DNA of 64,000 bases. It comes from JBBWZH01 sp035544115 (GTDB taxonomy: Bacteria > Actinomycetota > Actinomycetes > Mycobacteriales > CADCTP01). Position numbers and translations under genes: made by a program. This document shows positions 11,905 to 21,203 of this stretch, one piece after another. Where the stretch lies: NCBI GenBank assembly GCA_963714145.1, contig OY970235.1:8928001-8992000 (forward strand), read 5' to 3'. Every line of letters starts with the position of its first letter. Within the stretch, counting starts at the first letter, position 1. Under the pieces are notes generated by a model. The model had not been told where the DNA came from, did no database searches, and saw nothing but the letters and a program-made list of their open reading frames with translations.

Positions 11905-13529
11905 CTGGTGGGTCCCCCGGGCCGCTCAGGCGCGGGGTCGGGGTGAAGTCGGTGGCGGAGCTGTTTGCGGTCGAGTTTGCCGACCGGGGTGAGCGGGATG
12001 CTGTCGATGAGGTGGATCTCGCGGGGGTACTTGTAGGCGGCCAGGTGGGTGCGGGTGTGGTCGATGAGGGCGCCCGGGGTGGGGGCGGGCGAGGTGGTGG
12101 TGACGAAGGCGACGACCTCCTCGCCGAGGCGGGGGTGCGGGCGGCCGACGACGGCGGCGCCGGTGACGGCGGGGTGCTGCAGCAGGACGTCCTCGACGTC
12201 GCGTGGGTAGACGTTGTAGCCGCCGCGGATGATCAGGTCCTTCTTCCGGTCGACCACGGTCAGGTAGCCGTCGGCGTCCAGGCGGCCGATGTCGCCGGTC
12301 CGCAGCCAGCCGTCGGTGCCGGCGGGGGATTGCGGGTCGGCCCAGTAGCCGGCCATCACGTTGCGGCCGCGGACCAGGATCTCGCCGTCGTCGCCGGGCG
12401 GGACGTCGACGCCGAGGTCGTCGGCGATCCGGACGTCGACGCCGGGCACCGGTAGCCCGACGGTGCCGGGGCGGCGCCGGTCGGGCGGGCTGCCGCTGAC
12501 GATCCCGCCGGACTCGGTCAGCCCGTACCCCTCCAGCACCAGCGCGGACGGCACCCGGCGCTCGAACTCGGCGGCCAGTGCCGGGGCCAGCGGGGCGGCG
12601 CCGGAGAAGACGTGCCGCAGCGCCGACAGGTCGTGCTGCTCCAGCGGCTGGGCCAGCAGCGCGGCCAGCATGGACGGCACCACCGCGGCGACCTGCAGCC
12701 GGTGCTCGGCGGCCAGTGCCGGCCAGCTGGCCGGGTCGAACCAACGCTGCAGCACGTTGAACAGCGGCTCGGTCGTGTGCAGCCCGCCGACCGTGACCAG
12801 GATCCCGTACGCGTGCGAGAGCGGCAGCGCGGTGATCCCGCGGACGACGCCGGGCACGTAACTGCGCTGCCGGGACGACCAGCCGGCATACCAGAGGTTC
12901 GCGTGCGTGAGCGGGACGCCCTTGCTGCGGCCGGTGGTGCCGCCGGTGAACAGCAGCGCGGCCAGGTCGTCCGGGTCGCGGTCGGCGATCCCGCCCGGCG
13001 CCGCGGCCTCGAGTGCGGCGTAGTCGACCAGCCGGGGGTCGGCCGGCTGGGGGTCGGCCAGCTGGGGGTCGGCCGGCCGGGGGTCGGCCGGGTCGGGCCC
13101 GAGCACGACCAGCGGGATGGTCAGGCCGTCCGCCGCGGCCAGCACCTTGGGCAGCAGGTCGGCGGTGGTGACCACGGCGGCGGCCGAACCGGCCCGCAGC
13201 AGGTGGCCGAGTTCGACCGCGGTGACCAGGAAGATCACCGGGGTGACCGCGGCGCCGGCCCGCCAGATCGCGTGGTACGTGATGCTGACCTCCGGGCAGT
13301 TGGCCATCAGCACCGCGACCCGGTCGCCCGGGCGGATCCCGATGCCGGCCAGCCCGGAGGCCAGCCGGGTGGCCCGGTCGAACAGCTCGCCCGACCCGTG
13401 CACCCGCCCGTCGAACCAGAGCGCCGGGTGGTCGCCGACCCGCTCCCGGGTCAGCGCCCACTGCCGGGACAGCGTCCGCGGCTCGTCCGCTGTCGATTGT
13501 GGACGATCCACTGTGGATGGTTCGGTCAT
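11901..13529 (-). CDS. AMP-dependent acyl-CoA synthetase/ligase (FadD-like)
   Basis: 542 residues from ATG 13527-13529. Adenylation motifs are complete: LLFTGGTTGRSKGVPLTH near residue 200, GYGLTESGG, RTGDIGRL, DRKKDLIIRGGYNVYPRD, and the C-terminal catalytic lysine in TPVGKLDRKQL. The enzyme class activates a carboxylic acid as acyl-AMP and transfers it to CoA. The substrate is unknown; a medium- or long-chain fatty acid is most likely. Its start overlaps the stop of the upstream esterase gene as TGATG, so the esterase could release an acid that the ligase captures. A 15-bp repeat adds an ADP-rich insert near residues 145-170. Confidence 0.88.
   Translation of the reverse strand: MTEPSTVDRPQSTADEPRTLSRQWALTRERVGDHPALWFDGRVHGSGELFDRATRLASGLAGIGIRPGDRVAVLMANCPEVSITYHAIWRAGAAVTPVIFLVTAVELGHLLRAGSAAAVVTTADLLPKVLAAADGLTIPLVVLGPDPADPRPADPQLADPQPADPRLVDYAALEAAAPGGIADRDPDDLAALLFTGGTTGRSKGVPLTHANLWYAGWSSRQRSYVPGVVRGITALPLSHAYGILVTVGGLHTTEPLFNVLQRWFDPASWPALAAEHRLQVAAVVPSMLAALLAQPLEQHDLSALRHVFSGAAPLAPALAAEFERRVPSALVLEGYGLTESGGIVSGSPPDRRRPGTVGLPVPGVDVRIADDLGVDVPPGDDGEILVRGRNVMAGYWADPQSPAGTDGWLRTGDIGRLDADGYLTVVDRKKDLIIRGGYNVYPRDVEDVLLQHPAVTGAAVVGRPHPRLGEEVVAFVTTTSPAPTPGALIDHTRTHLAAYKYPREIHLIDSIPLTPVGKLDRKQLRHRLHPDPAPERPGGPTS
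13031..13090. repeat. 15-bp tandem repeat, 4 units
   Basis: Four copies of GCYGGGGGTCGGCCR lie in tandem, read in frame on the minus strand as repeated ADPR/ADPQ in the acyl-CoA ligase. The insert falls between conserved adenylation motifs, where family members usually have a short loop. Confidence 0.85.
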
Positions 13530-15124
13530 CAGGCCGGCAGCCCGGTGGTCCGCTGCCAGAACTGGCAGCGGTGGTCGGCCGCGAACGTGCCGACCGGCCG
13601 GACCGAGGTCGGCGCGAGCAGTTGGATCCGGTCGGCCGAACCGCCGGCCGGAACGTACCTCGGCCAGGCCGGCAGGTGCCGCCCGTTCGGGTTGCCGGTG
13701 GCGATGAACCGGGTCCAGTAGCCGCTCATCGTGTCGGCCAGCCGCTGCTGCGCCGCGGTCAGCGTCGCGCCGCCGAACAGGTAGGCCAGTTCGGCGGCGT
13801 GGAACGCGGCCTGCGGCAGCGCCGGGTCGGTGATGAAGGGCGGGGCGTCCGGGTCGTTGAACTCGTACCCGTACACCGGCTCGTGGCCGCTGTAGAGCAA
13901 GTCGTCGGCTCGGGCCCGGCAGGAGAACAGCTGATCGGTCCGCACCGTCGCGTAGGCGATGTTCGGCGTGGCGTACGCCGCGGCCGGGTACTCGGCCAGC
14001 ACCTGCGCGGCGATCCCGGGGAAGTCGGCTTGGATCCGGGCCGGGTATGACGCCGCGGTCAGCGGGCCGGAGACGAAGTCGATCTGCACCGAGGTGAAGA
14101 ACCGGTACTCGTCGTGGTTGGTGCCGTTCAGCACCGGCATCCGGTGCGCCCGCCCGGTGGCCCAGGCCGCGGCCGGCGAGATCGGCAGCACCGCCGGGCC
14201 GAGCGTCGGGCCCCACCCGGTGGTGCCCTCGGCGGCCAGCAGCGCCGGTACCGGCACCGCCCGCAGGCACGCCGCGGTGGCCGCGCCGGGGCAGCCGACC
14301 CTCGCCGCGAAACCCTGCCCGGCGGTGGTCGCGGCGGCGAGCGTCGGCGGCGAGGTCGACCCGCCGGACAGGCAGGACCCGCTCTCGGAGATGGCCCGGA
14401 CGAACAACCCGGCCGCGGTCGGCGAGGCGAGGTGCGCGCAGGTGTCGGTGGCGCCGGCCGACTCGCCGCCGAGGGTGACCCGGCGCGGGTCGCCGCCGAA
14501 CCCCCGGATGTTGCGCTGCACCCAGCGCAGCGCGGCCTGCTGGTCGGCCAGCGCGTAGTCGCCCGAGGTCTGATCGGTCGCCTCGGCGGACAGCGCCGGG
14601 TGGGCCAGGAAGCCGAGCGCGCCGAGCCGGTAGTTGATGGTGACCACGACGACGTCCCGGCGGGCGAACGGGGTCGCGTCGTAGTCGCTGCCGGCGCCGA
14701 AGATGTTGCTGCCGCCGTGCAGCCAGACGAAGACCGGCAGGCCGCGGGCGCCGGCGTTCGGCGGGGTCCAGACGTTCAGGTAGAGGCAGTCCTCGTTGCT
14801 GCTGCCGGTCCGGTTGGAGGCGCCGGGCAGCACCGCCACCGGGACCTGCGGGCACGGGCTGGCCGGCCGGGTGGCGTCCCGGACGCCGGTCCACGCCGCC
14901 GCTGGCTGCGGGGCCTGCCAGCGCAGCGCGCCGACCGGCGGCGCCGCGTACGGGATGCCCTGGAACAGCCGGGCATCGGCGCCGACCGTGCCGCGGACCG
15001 CGCCGTGGTCGGTCAGCACCACCGCGCTGGCCGGCGCCGACGCGGCGGCGTCGATCGGGGTCGGGAGGGCCAGGGCCGCACCGCCCAGCACCAGGGCGAT
15101 CCGGACGGTACGGCTGGAACGCAT
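13529..15124 (-). CDS. Secreted type-B carboxylesterase/lipase
   Basis: 531 residues from ATG 15122-15124, which has a GAGGAG site and opens directly into a signal peptide (RSSRTVRIALVLGGAALALP). The upstream in-frame ATG at 15217 would bury this signal. Alpha/beta-hydrolase features: FQGIPYAAPPVG, EDCLYLNVW, oxyanion-hole HGGSN, nucleophile Ser in GGESAGA, an acidic residue in TNHDEYRF, and a late His in FHAAELAYLFG. Type-B esterases hydrolyse carboxylic esters, here probably outside the membrane. It is coupled to the acyl-CoA ligase by a one-base TGATG overlap. The cognate ester is not indicated. Confidence 0.87.
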   Translation of the reverse strand: MRSSRTVRIALVLGGAALALPTPIDAAASAPASAVVLTDHGAVRGTVGADARLFQGIPYAAPPVGALRWQAPQPAAAWTGVRDATRPASPCPQVPVAVLPGASNRTGSSNEDCLYLNVWTPPNAGARGLPVFVWLHGGSNIFGAGSDYDATPFARRDVVVVTINYRLGALGFLAHPALSAEATDQTSGDYALADQQAALRWVQRNIRGFGGDPRRVTLGGESAGATDTCAHLASPTAAGLFVRAISESGSCLSGGSTSPPTLAAATTAGQGFAARVGCPGAATAACLRAVPVPALLAAEGTTGWGPTLGPAVLPISPAAAWATGRAHRMPVLNGTNHDEYRFFTSVQIDFVSGPLTAASYPARIQADFPGIAAQVLAEYPAAAYATPNIAYATVRTDQLFSCRARADDLLYSGHEPVYGYEFNDPDAPPFITDPALPQAAFHAAELAYLFGGATLTAAQQRLADTMSGYWTRFIATGNPNGRHLPAWPRYVPAGGSADRIQLLAPTSVRPVGTFAADHRCQFWQRTTGLPA

Positions 15125-15312
15125 CAGCACTCCTCGGTGAGTGAGCGTTCGGACACCCCCCGCGGTCACCGTCCTACCGCCGTTCGTTGGTCCGGTCAAG
15201 ATGCACTCGGTGTGCAAATACCAGCGTGGTGGTCGGGAAGATCGACATGCCCGGCCCGGTTGTGGCGCATTAGTGTCGGTCGCGGAGCCGGCCCGGAGAT
15301 GTGGAGACGCGG

Positions 15313-15795
15313 ATGACGGCAGCGACCAAGGGCGTGCAGGTCGGTCAGCAGGCCCCCGAGTTCACCCTGTCGAGCCAGGCCGGCGAGCCGGTCAGCCTGG
15401 CCGATTTCCGCGGCAAGCGGGTGGTCGTCCTCTACTTCTACCCGAAGGACAACACCGCCGGCTGCACCGCGGAGGCCTGTGCGTTCCGGGACAGTCACGA
15501 GGTCTTCGCCGAGGCCGGCGCCACCGTGCTCGGGGTCAGCTCCGACTCGGTCGACTCGCACGGCGCGTTCGCCGGCAAGCACAAGCTGCCGTTCACGCTG
15601 CTCAGCGACCCCGGCGGCAAGGTCCGTGGGCAGTACGGCGTGGCCAGGAAGCTCGGCGTGATCCCGGGCCGGGTGACCTACGTGATCGACCGGGACGGCG
15701 TGGTCCGGCACGTGTTCTCGTCGATGACGCACGTCGACCAGCACGTCGGCGAGGCGCTGACCGTCGTCAAGCAGCTGCAATCGGCCGCCAACTAG
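15313..15795 (+). CDS. bcp: Thioredoxin-dependent peroxiredoxin (Bcp/PrxQ type)
   Basis: 160 residues from ATG 15313, preceded by GGAGA; a GTG four codons earlier lacks spacing. The thioredoxin-like fold has the peroxidatic Cys51 in YPKDNTAGCT and a second cysteine at position 56 (CTAEAC), the C-x4-C arrangement of atypical 2-Cys PrxQ enzymes. It reduces hydrogen peroxide and organic hydroperoxides with electrons from thioredoxin in the cytoplasm. It converges on the helicase gene, with a 66-base gap holding repeats of GGACCGGTC. Confidence 0.93.
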   Translation: MTAATKGVQVGQQAPEFTLSSQAGEPVSLADFRGKRVVVLYFYPKDNTAGCTAEACAFRDSHEVFAEAGATVLGVSSDSVDSHGAFAGKHKLPFTLLSDPGGKVRGQYGVARKLGVIPGRVTYVIDRDGVVRHVFSSMTHVDQHVGEALTVVKQLQSAAN

Positions 15796-15861
15796 ACCGC
15801 CGGCCGGGCCCGCCAGCCGAATCCCGGCCGGGACCGGTCAGGACCGGTCGGGACCGGCCTC

Positions 15862-18369
15862 CTAGAACCGGTCGACGGCCGTTACCCGGACCGCCGCCAT
15901 CCCGGTCCGGTCCGATTCGGCCAGGTCGACCTCGGCGCTGATGCCCCAGTCGTGGTCGCCGGCCGGGTCGTCCAGGATCTGCCGTACCTGCCAGCGTCCC
16001 GGGCCCTCCTCGATCAGCAGCAGCGCCGGCCCGCGGGCGTCGGCGCCGGTGAGCAGCTCGCCGTGGTCCTCGAAGTACGGCGCGAGGGCCCCGGCCCAGC
16101 GGGCCGCGTCCCAGCCCGCGGAGCCGTCCAGCTCGCCCAGCTCGTCGTAGCGGCGGCGGGCGGCCAGCTCGACCCGGCGGAACAGCGCGTTGCGCACCAG
16201 CACCCGGAACGCCCGCCGGTTCGCCGTCACCGGCACCACCCGTTCGTCCAGGTCGGACGGTGTCACGGTGGTCACGTCGGACGGATGCTGCAGCGCCTCC
16301 CACTCGTCCAGCAGGCTGGAGTCGACCTGCCGGACCAGCTCGCCGAGCCATTCGATCAGGTCGTACAGCTCCTCGGTCTTCGCCTCGGCCGGCACGGTCT
16401 GGTGCACCGCCTTGTACGCGCTGGCCAGGTAGCGCAGCACCAGCCCTTCGGAGCGGGCCAGCGCGTAGAAGTTGACGTAGTCGGTGAACGTCATGGCCCG
16501 CTCGTACAGGTCGCGGGCGATGGACTTGGGCACCAACTCGTGGTCGGCCACCCAGGGGTGCCCGCGCCGGTAGGCCTCGTACGCGGCCGCCAGCAGCTCC
16601 TCCAGTGGCTTCGGGTAGGTGACCGACTCCAGCAGGGTCATCCGTTCCTCGTACTCGATGCCCTCCGCCTTCATCGCGGCGACCGCCTCGCCGCGGGCCT
16701 TGAACTGCTGCGCCGACAGGATCTGCCGCGGCTGGTCCAAAGTGGCCTCGATCACCGACAGCGCGTCCAGCGGGTACCCGGGGTCGAGCGGGTCGAGCAG
16801 CTCCAGCGCGGCCAGCGCGAACGTGGACAGTGGCTGGTTGAGGGCGAAATCCGCCTGCAGGTCGACGGTCAGCCGGACGACCCGGCCGGTCTCGTCCGGA
16901 GTGGACAGTCGCTCGACCACGCCGGCGGCGAGCAGCGAGCGGTAGATCGCGATCGCCTGCCGGATGTGCCGGCGCTGTGCCGGCCGGCTCTCGTGGTTGT
17001 CGGTGAGCAGGTGCCGCATCGCGTCCCAGGCGTTGCCCGGGCGGCCGATGACGTTCAGCAGCATCGCGTGGGTGACCGTGAAGCTGGACGTCAGCGGCTC
17101 CGGCTCGGCCCCGACCAGCCGTTCGTAGGTCGGCTCGCCCCAGGAGACCATGCCTTCCGGCGGCTTGCGGCGGACCACCTTGCGCCGCTGCTTCGGGTCG
17201 TCCCCGGCCTTGGCCAGCGCCTTGTGGTTCTCCACCACGTGCTCCGGGGCCTGCACGACGACGTAGCCGGCGGTGTCGTAGCCGGCCCGCCCGGCGCGGC
17301 CGGCGATCTGGTGGAACTCCCGGGCGGACAGCAGCCGGGCCCGCACACCGTCGTATTTGGACAGTGCGGTGAGCAGTACGGTGCGGATCGGCACGTTCAC
17401 CCCGACGCCCAGCGTGTCGGTGCCGCAGACCACCTTGAGCAGCCCGGCCTGGGCCAGCCGCTCCACCAGCCGGCGGTACTTCGGCAGCATCCCGGCGTGG
17501 TGCACGCCGATCCCGTGCCGGACGAACCGGCTCAGGCTGCGGCCGAAGCTGGTGCTGAACCGGAACCCACCGATCAGGTCGGCGATCGCGTCCTTCTCCG
17601 GCCGGCTGCACACGTTGATGCTCATCAGCGAGCCGGCCCGCTCCACCGCCGCGGCCTGGGTGAAGTGCACGACGTACACCGGCGCCTGTCCGGTGGCGAG
17701 CAGTTCCTCCAGGGTCTCGTGCATCGGGGTGAGCCGGAACGAGTAGTACAGCGGCACCGGGCGTACCGCCGAGCGGACCGTGCTGGTCGGCCGGCCGGTG
17801 CGCCGGGTCAGGTCCTTCTCGAAGAACGAGACGTCGCCGAGGGTGGCCGACATCAGCAGGAACTGCGCCCGGGGCAGTTCCAGCAGCGGCACCTGCCAGG
17901 CCCAGCCGCGGTCCGGGTCGGCGTAGAAGTGGAACTCGTCCATCACCACCTGGTCGACCTCGGCCGCCGCCCCGTCCCGCAGCGCGATGTTGGCCAGCAC
18001 CTCGGCCGTGCAGCAGATGATCGGCGCGGCCGCGTTGACGCTCGCGTCGCCGGTCATCATCCCGACGTTGGCCCGTCCGAACGTCTCGCAGAGGTCGAAG
18101 AACTTCTCCGACACCAGCGCCTTGATCGGCGCGGTGTAGAAGCTGCGCTGGCCGGCGGCCAGTGCGGCGAAGTGCGCGCCGGCCGCGACCAGGCTCTTGC
18201 CCGACCCGGTCGGCGTGCTGAGGATGACGTTCGAGCCGGAGACGATCTCGATGAGCGCGTCCTCCTGCGCCGGGTACAGCGGCAGGCCGCGCTCGGCCGC
18301 CCAGCCGGCGAACGCGTCGAACAGGGCATCCGGCTCAGCGGCGGCGGGCAGCCGTTCCAGCAGGCTCAC
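15862..18369 (-). CDS. Ski2-like DEAD/DEAH-box RNA helicase with DUF3516
   Basis: About 835 residues from GTG 18367-18369, chosen because the family starts at SLLERLP and a G-rich site precedes it; ATG codons at 18396 and 18402 are alternatives. Helicase motifs: I (STPTGSGKS), II (MDEFHFY), III (LMSATLG), and in the second RecA domain GTDTLGVGVN and HQIAGRAGRAG. The C-terminal ~350 residues match the actinobacterial DUF3516 extension. It probably unwinds RNA in processing or decay. The gene has its own transcription unit between convergent and same-strand neighbours. Confidence 0.88.
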   Translation of the reverse strand: MSLLERLPAAAEPDALFDAFAGWAAERGLPLYPAQEDALIEIVSGSNVILSTPTGSGKSLVAAGAHFAALAAGQRSFYTAPIKALVSEKFFDLCETFGRANVGMMTGDASVNAAAPIICCTAEVLANIALRDGAAAEVDQVVMDEFHFYADPDRGWAWQVPLLELPRAQFLLMSATLGDVSFFEKDLTRRTGRPTSTVRSAVRPVPLYYSFRLTPMHETLEELLATGQAPVYVVHFTQAAAVERAGSLMSINVCSRPEKDAIADLIGGFRFSTSFGRSLSRFVRHGIGVHHAGMLPKYRRLVERLAQAGLLKVVCGTDTLGVGVNVPIRTVLLTALSKYDGVRARLLSAREFHQIAGRAGRAGYDTAGYVVVQAPEHVVENHKALAKAGDDPKQRRKVVRRKPPEGMVSWGEPTYERLVGAEPEPLTSSFTVTHAMLLNVIGRPGNAWDAMRHLLTDNHESRPAQRRHIRQAIAIYRSLLAAGVVERLSTPDETGRVVRLTVDLQADFALNQPLSTFALAALELLDPLDPGYPLDALSVIEATLDQPRQILSAQQFKARGEAVAAMKAEGIEYEERMTLLESVTYPKPLEELLAAAYEAYRRGHPWVADHELVPKSIARDLYERAMTFTDYVNFYALARSEGLVLRYLASAYKAVHQTVPAEAKTEELYDLIEWLGELVRQVDSSLLDEWEALQHPSDVTTVTPSDLDERVVPVTANRRAFRVLVRNALFRRVELAARRRYDELGELDGSAGWDAARWAGALAPYFEDHGELLTGADARGPALLLIEEGPGRWQVRQILDDPAGDHDWGISAEVDLAESDRTGMAAVRVTAVDRF

Positions 18370-18480
18370 AACACCCCATCCTGCCCGCAGCGCCATCGGC
18401 ATGCTGCGGGCAGCCCACCCTCCCGGCTCGGCCGCCGGCTGTCGAGCCGGCCGGGCGGGGGCGTTCGGGCGCCCCGTTCA

Positions 18481-18502
18481 GCCGGATCGGCGCCGATCCG
18501 GC
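18481..18502 (-). terminator. Hairpin 3' of the beta-propeller gene
   Basis: A perfect 22-bp palindrome with arms GCCGGATCGGC and GCCGATCCGGC lies 38 bases downstream of the propeller stop codon. No T run follows, as is common for actinobacterial terminators. It is a candidate intrinsic terminator or RNA-stabilising hairpin. Confidence 0.45.
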
Positions 18503-18539
18503 CGCCGGCCGGGTACCGGGCGGCCGCCGGGGGAGCGGG

Positions 18540-19883
18540 TCAGAACGGGTCCGTGTCGACGGTGGCGCGGACGGTCGTCCGGCCCCAGCGGTCCCGGACG
18601 AAGCCGTCGTCGACGCCGTTCGAGTCCGCGCTGACCAGGTTGGATCCGGCCGAGGTGAACGCCACGAACCGGCCGTCGGCGCTGATCGAGGCGGCGGTCG
18701 AGTCGCCGTTCGGCTGGGTGTCGCCGGCGCCCAGGCTCACCCGGTAGGTCAGGCCGAACCGGATGTCCCGGACGAAGACGTCGCTGCGGGCGTTGGTGTC
18801 GCCGCTGACCAGGTTGGACGCGGCCGAGGTGAAGGCGACGTAACGGCCGTCCGCGCTCACCGCGGGGCCGGCCGAGTAGCTGTTGCCCTGGCCGCTGGCG
18901 CTGTTCAGGCTGATCCGGTTGGTGATGCCGTAGCGCAGGTCCCGGACGAACACGTCGGTGCTGAGGTTGCTGTCGCCGGCGACCAGATTGCCGGCCATCG
19001 AGTCGTAGGCCACGTACCGGCCGTCGGCGCTGATCGCCACGTCGAACGAGGCGCCGTCGGCCTGCAGCCCGGCGGTGGACATGCTGACCCGGTTGGTGGT
19101 GCCGTAGCTGAGGTCACGGACGAACACGTCGGGCAGGTCGTTGGTGTCGCCGGGCACCAGGTTGCCGGCGCCCGAGATGAACGCGACGTACCGGCCGTCG
19201 GCGCTGATCGCCGGCTGGTGCGAGTTGCCGTCGCCCTGCCCGGCCGCGCCGACGCTGATCCGCCGGATGGTGCCGGCGGTGCTGACGAAGATGTCCGACG
19301 CGTCGTTGGTGTCGCCGGGCACCAGGTTGGTCGCGCTGGACTCGAAGGCGACCACCGCGCCGTCCGCGCTGAGCGCCGGGTTGAACGAGTGGCCGTCCGG
19401 CGGCGCGCCGGCGGGGCCGACGCTGACCTGCCGGCTGGCGTGCGTGGCCAGGTCGTACCGCAGCACGTCGAACCGCGGCACGTCGGTGTACTGGGCGAAC
19501 GCGACGTACCGGCCGTCGGAGCTGACCGTGCTGAACGGGTGCACGCCGCTGCCCGGAGCGGCGGTGCCGGCGCCGGAGTTCTGCCCGCGGCTGACCCGCT
19601 GGGTGGTGCCACGGGCCAGGTCGCGCGCGAACACCACGTAGTACGAGGCACCCTGCGGTGCGCCGAGGTTCTCGGAGAAGGTCACGATGCTGCCGGACGC
19701 GCTGATCGACGAGGTGCGGGCCGGGTACCGGGCCTGGTTGCCGGGCGCCGCACCGCGACTGGTCGGTCCACTGTGGACGGCAGGGTGGCCGACGGGCAGC
19801 GGGGCGGCCGGGAGGCCGGCGGCAACCAGCCCGGCGAGCGGCAATACGGACAACAGCGAGCGGTACCAACTGACCCTTGCCAT
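18540..19883 (-). CDS. Secreted PD40/TolB-like beta-propeller protein
   Basis: 447 residues from ATG 19881-19883, which has a GGGGG site and opens a signal peptide (ARVSWYRSLLSVLPLAGLVAAGLPA). The mature part is a series of about seven ~55-residue repeats with ISADGRYVAFxSxAxNLV, GDTND and DVFVRDLxxGxTxRVS, each a four-strand blade. The DTND/DSN acidic segments could bind calcium. Proteins with only such repeats occur in actinobacteria and myxobacteria without known enzymatic function; a binding or scaffold role at the cell surface is the likeliest reading. The 100-base upstream region is unusually AT-rich and probably holds its promoter. Confidence 0.75.
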   Translation of the reverse strand: MARVSWYRSLLSVLPLAGLVAAGLPAAPLPVGHPAVHSGPTSRGAAPGNQARYPARTSSISASGSIVTFSENLGAPQGASYYVVFARDLARGTTQRVSRGQNSGAGTAAPGSGVHPFSTVSSDGRYVAFAQYTDVPRFDVLRYDLATHASRQVSVGPAGAPPDGHSFNPALSADGAVVAFESSATNLVPGDTNDASDIFVSTAGTIRRISVGAAGQGDGNSHQPAISADGRYVAFISGAGNLVPGDTNDLPDVFVRDLSYGTTNRVSMSTAGLQADGASFDVAISADGRYVAYDSMAGNLVAGDSNLSTDVFVRDLRYGITNRISLNSASGQGNSYSAGPAVSADGRYVAFTSAASNLVSGDTNARSDVFVRDIRFGLTYRVSLGAGDTQPNGDSTAASISADGRFVAFTSAGSNLVSADSNGVDDGFVRDRWGRTTVRATVDTDPF

Positions 19884-19985
19884 GGCTGGCCCCCATGATC
19901 TCCCGACGGTCTTATCGGCCGCACACCTTACTACTACTCTCCGTAGCAATTGACTACACTGAGTAATCTTATCTTGGCGACCTGG

Positions 19986-21203
19986 TCACGGGGTGGCCAG
20001 CGCCTCGGTCGGGGCGAGCCGGGCCGCCCGGACCGCCGGGTAGAGCCCGGCCAGCCCGCCGATCACCACCGTGGCCAGCACCCCGCCGGCCAGCACCCAG
20101 GGTGGGACCACCGCGGGCCAGCCCTGGTAGCCGGCGTAGCCGACGGTCACCGAGGCGCCGAGCAGCGCCCCACCGACCCCGCCCAGGCCGGACAGCAGCA
20201 GCGACTCGGTCAGGAACTGGGTGCGGACCTGGCCCCGGGTGGCGCCGAGCGACCGGCGCAGCCCGATCTCGGCCCGCCGCTCCAGCACCGAGATCACCAT
20301 CGTGTTGGCCACCCCGACCCCGCCGACCAGCAGCGCGACCGCGCCCAGCCCGAGCAGCAGGCCGGTGAACGCCCGGCTCGCCGCCTGCCGGGCGGCCAGC
20401 GCGTCGGACGGCCGGGACACGTTCACCTCGTTCGGCGCCGCCGGGTTCGCCGTGGCGGCCAGCACCTCCCGGACCGCCGGCACCTGCTCATCCACCGACC
20501 GGGTGTAGATCGTGGTCGGGTGCCCGTCGAAGTCGAGGTACGCCCGGGCCGCCGGCCAGCCGATCAGCGCGGCCGAGTCCAGCTCCGGGGCCAGCGCCGC
20601 CGGTTCCAGGACGCCGAGCACGGTGAACAACCGGCCGCCGACCAGCACCTGGGCGGCCGGGCTGGCCGCGGTGAAGCCCAGCCGGTCGGCCGCCGCGGCA
20701 CCGAGCACCACGGCCGGGTAGCGCTCGGTGGCCCCGTTCAGCCAGGCCCCGTCCCGCAACCGGCCGCCGACCGTGTCCAGCAGGTCGAGCCGGGCGGCGT
20801 AGGTGGCTATCCCACCGGTCTGCGCCGCCGGGATCCGGTCGGACCGGTACACCTTCGCGTCCGTGACCCGGCCGGTCGCCGACACCGTGGTGACCGGCGC
20901 GATCCGGCCGATCATCGCCTCCGACTCGGCCGGCAGGGTCGCGTTCGCGCCGAGCAGCGTCTGGCCGGGGGAGACGGTCAGCAGGTTGGTGCCCAGCGCC
21001 GCCAGGGTCCGGTCCAGGTCGGCCTGGGACGAGGCGGAGAGCCCGACCACCGCGACCATCGCCGCGATGCCGATCGCGATGCCCAGCGCGGACAGGAACG
21101 CCCGGACCGGACGGGTCCGCAGCCCGACCGCGCCGACCCGCAGCAGGTCCCCGGGTCGCAGCCGGGCCCGGCCCAGCCGGGCCGGACCAGCCAGCACGCT
21201 CAT
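19986..21203 (-). CDS. MacB-type ABC transporter permease
   Basis: 405 residues. The MacB/FtsX topology is an N-terminal helix (FLSALGIAIGIAAMVAVVG), a ~200-residue extracytoplasmic domain, then three helices starting at LLLGLGAVALLVGGVGVANTMV and including the conserved ERRAEIGLRRSLGATRGQV cytoplasmic loop. Its ATG overlaps the stop of the ATPase gene (ATGA). MacB proteins use mechanotransmission to move substrates outside the membrane. In a monoderm the partner is probably the PG-binding adaptor of this operon rather than an outer-membrane channel. Confidence 0.9.
   Translation of the reverse strand: MSVLAGPARLGRARLRPGDLLRVGAVGLRTRPVRAFLSALGIAIGIAAMVAVVGLSASSQADLDRTLAALGTNLLTVSPGQTLLGANATLPAESEAMIGRIAPVTTVSATGRVTDAKVYRSDRIPAAQTGGIATYAARLDLLDTVGGRLRDGAWLNGATERYPAVVLGAAAADRLGFTAASPAAQVLVGGRLFTVLGVLEPAALAPELDSAALIGWPAARAYLDFDGHPTTIYTRSVDEQVPAVREVLAATANPAAPNEVNVSRPSDALAARQAASRAFTGLLLGLGAVALLVGGVGVANTMVISVLERRAEIGLRRSLGATRGQVRTQFLTESLLLSGLGGVGGALLGASVTVGYAGYQGWPAVVPPWVLAGGVLATVVIGGLAGLYPAVRAARLAPTEALATP

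Noticed and set aside
13530..14894. Upstream continuation of the acyl-CoA ligase frame
   Set aside because: The frame lies opposite no stop codon by chance but overlaps the esterase in another frame, and the ligase has a clear family-typical start at 13529.
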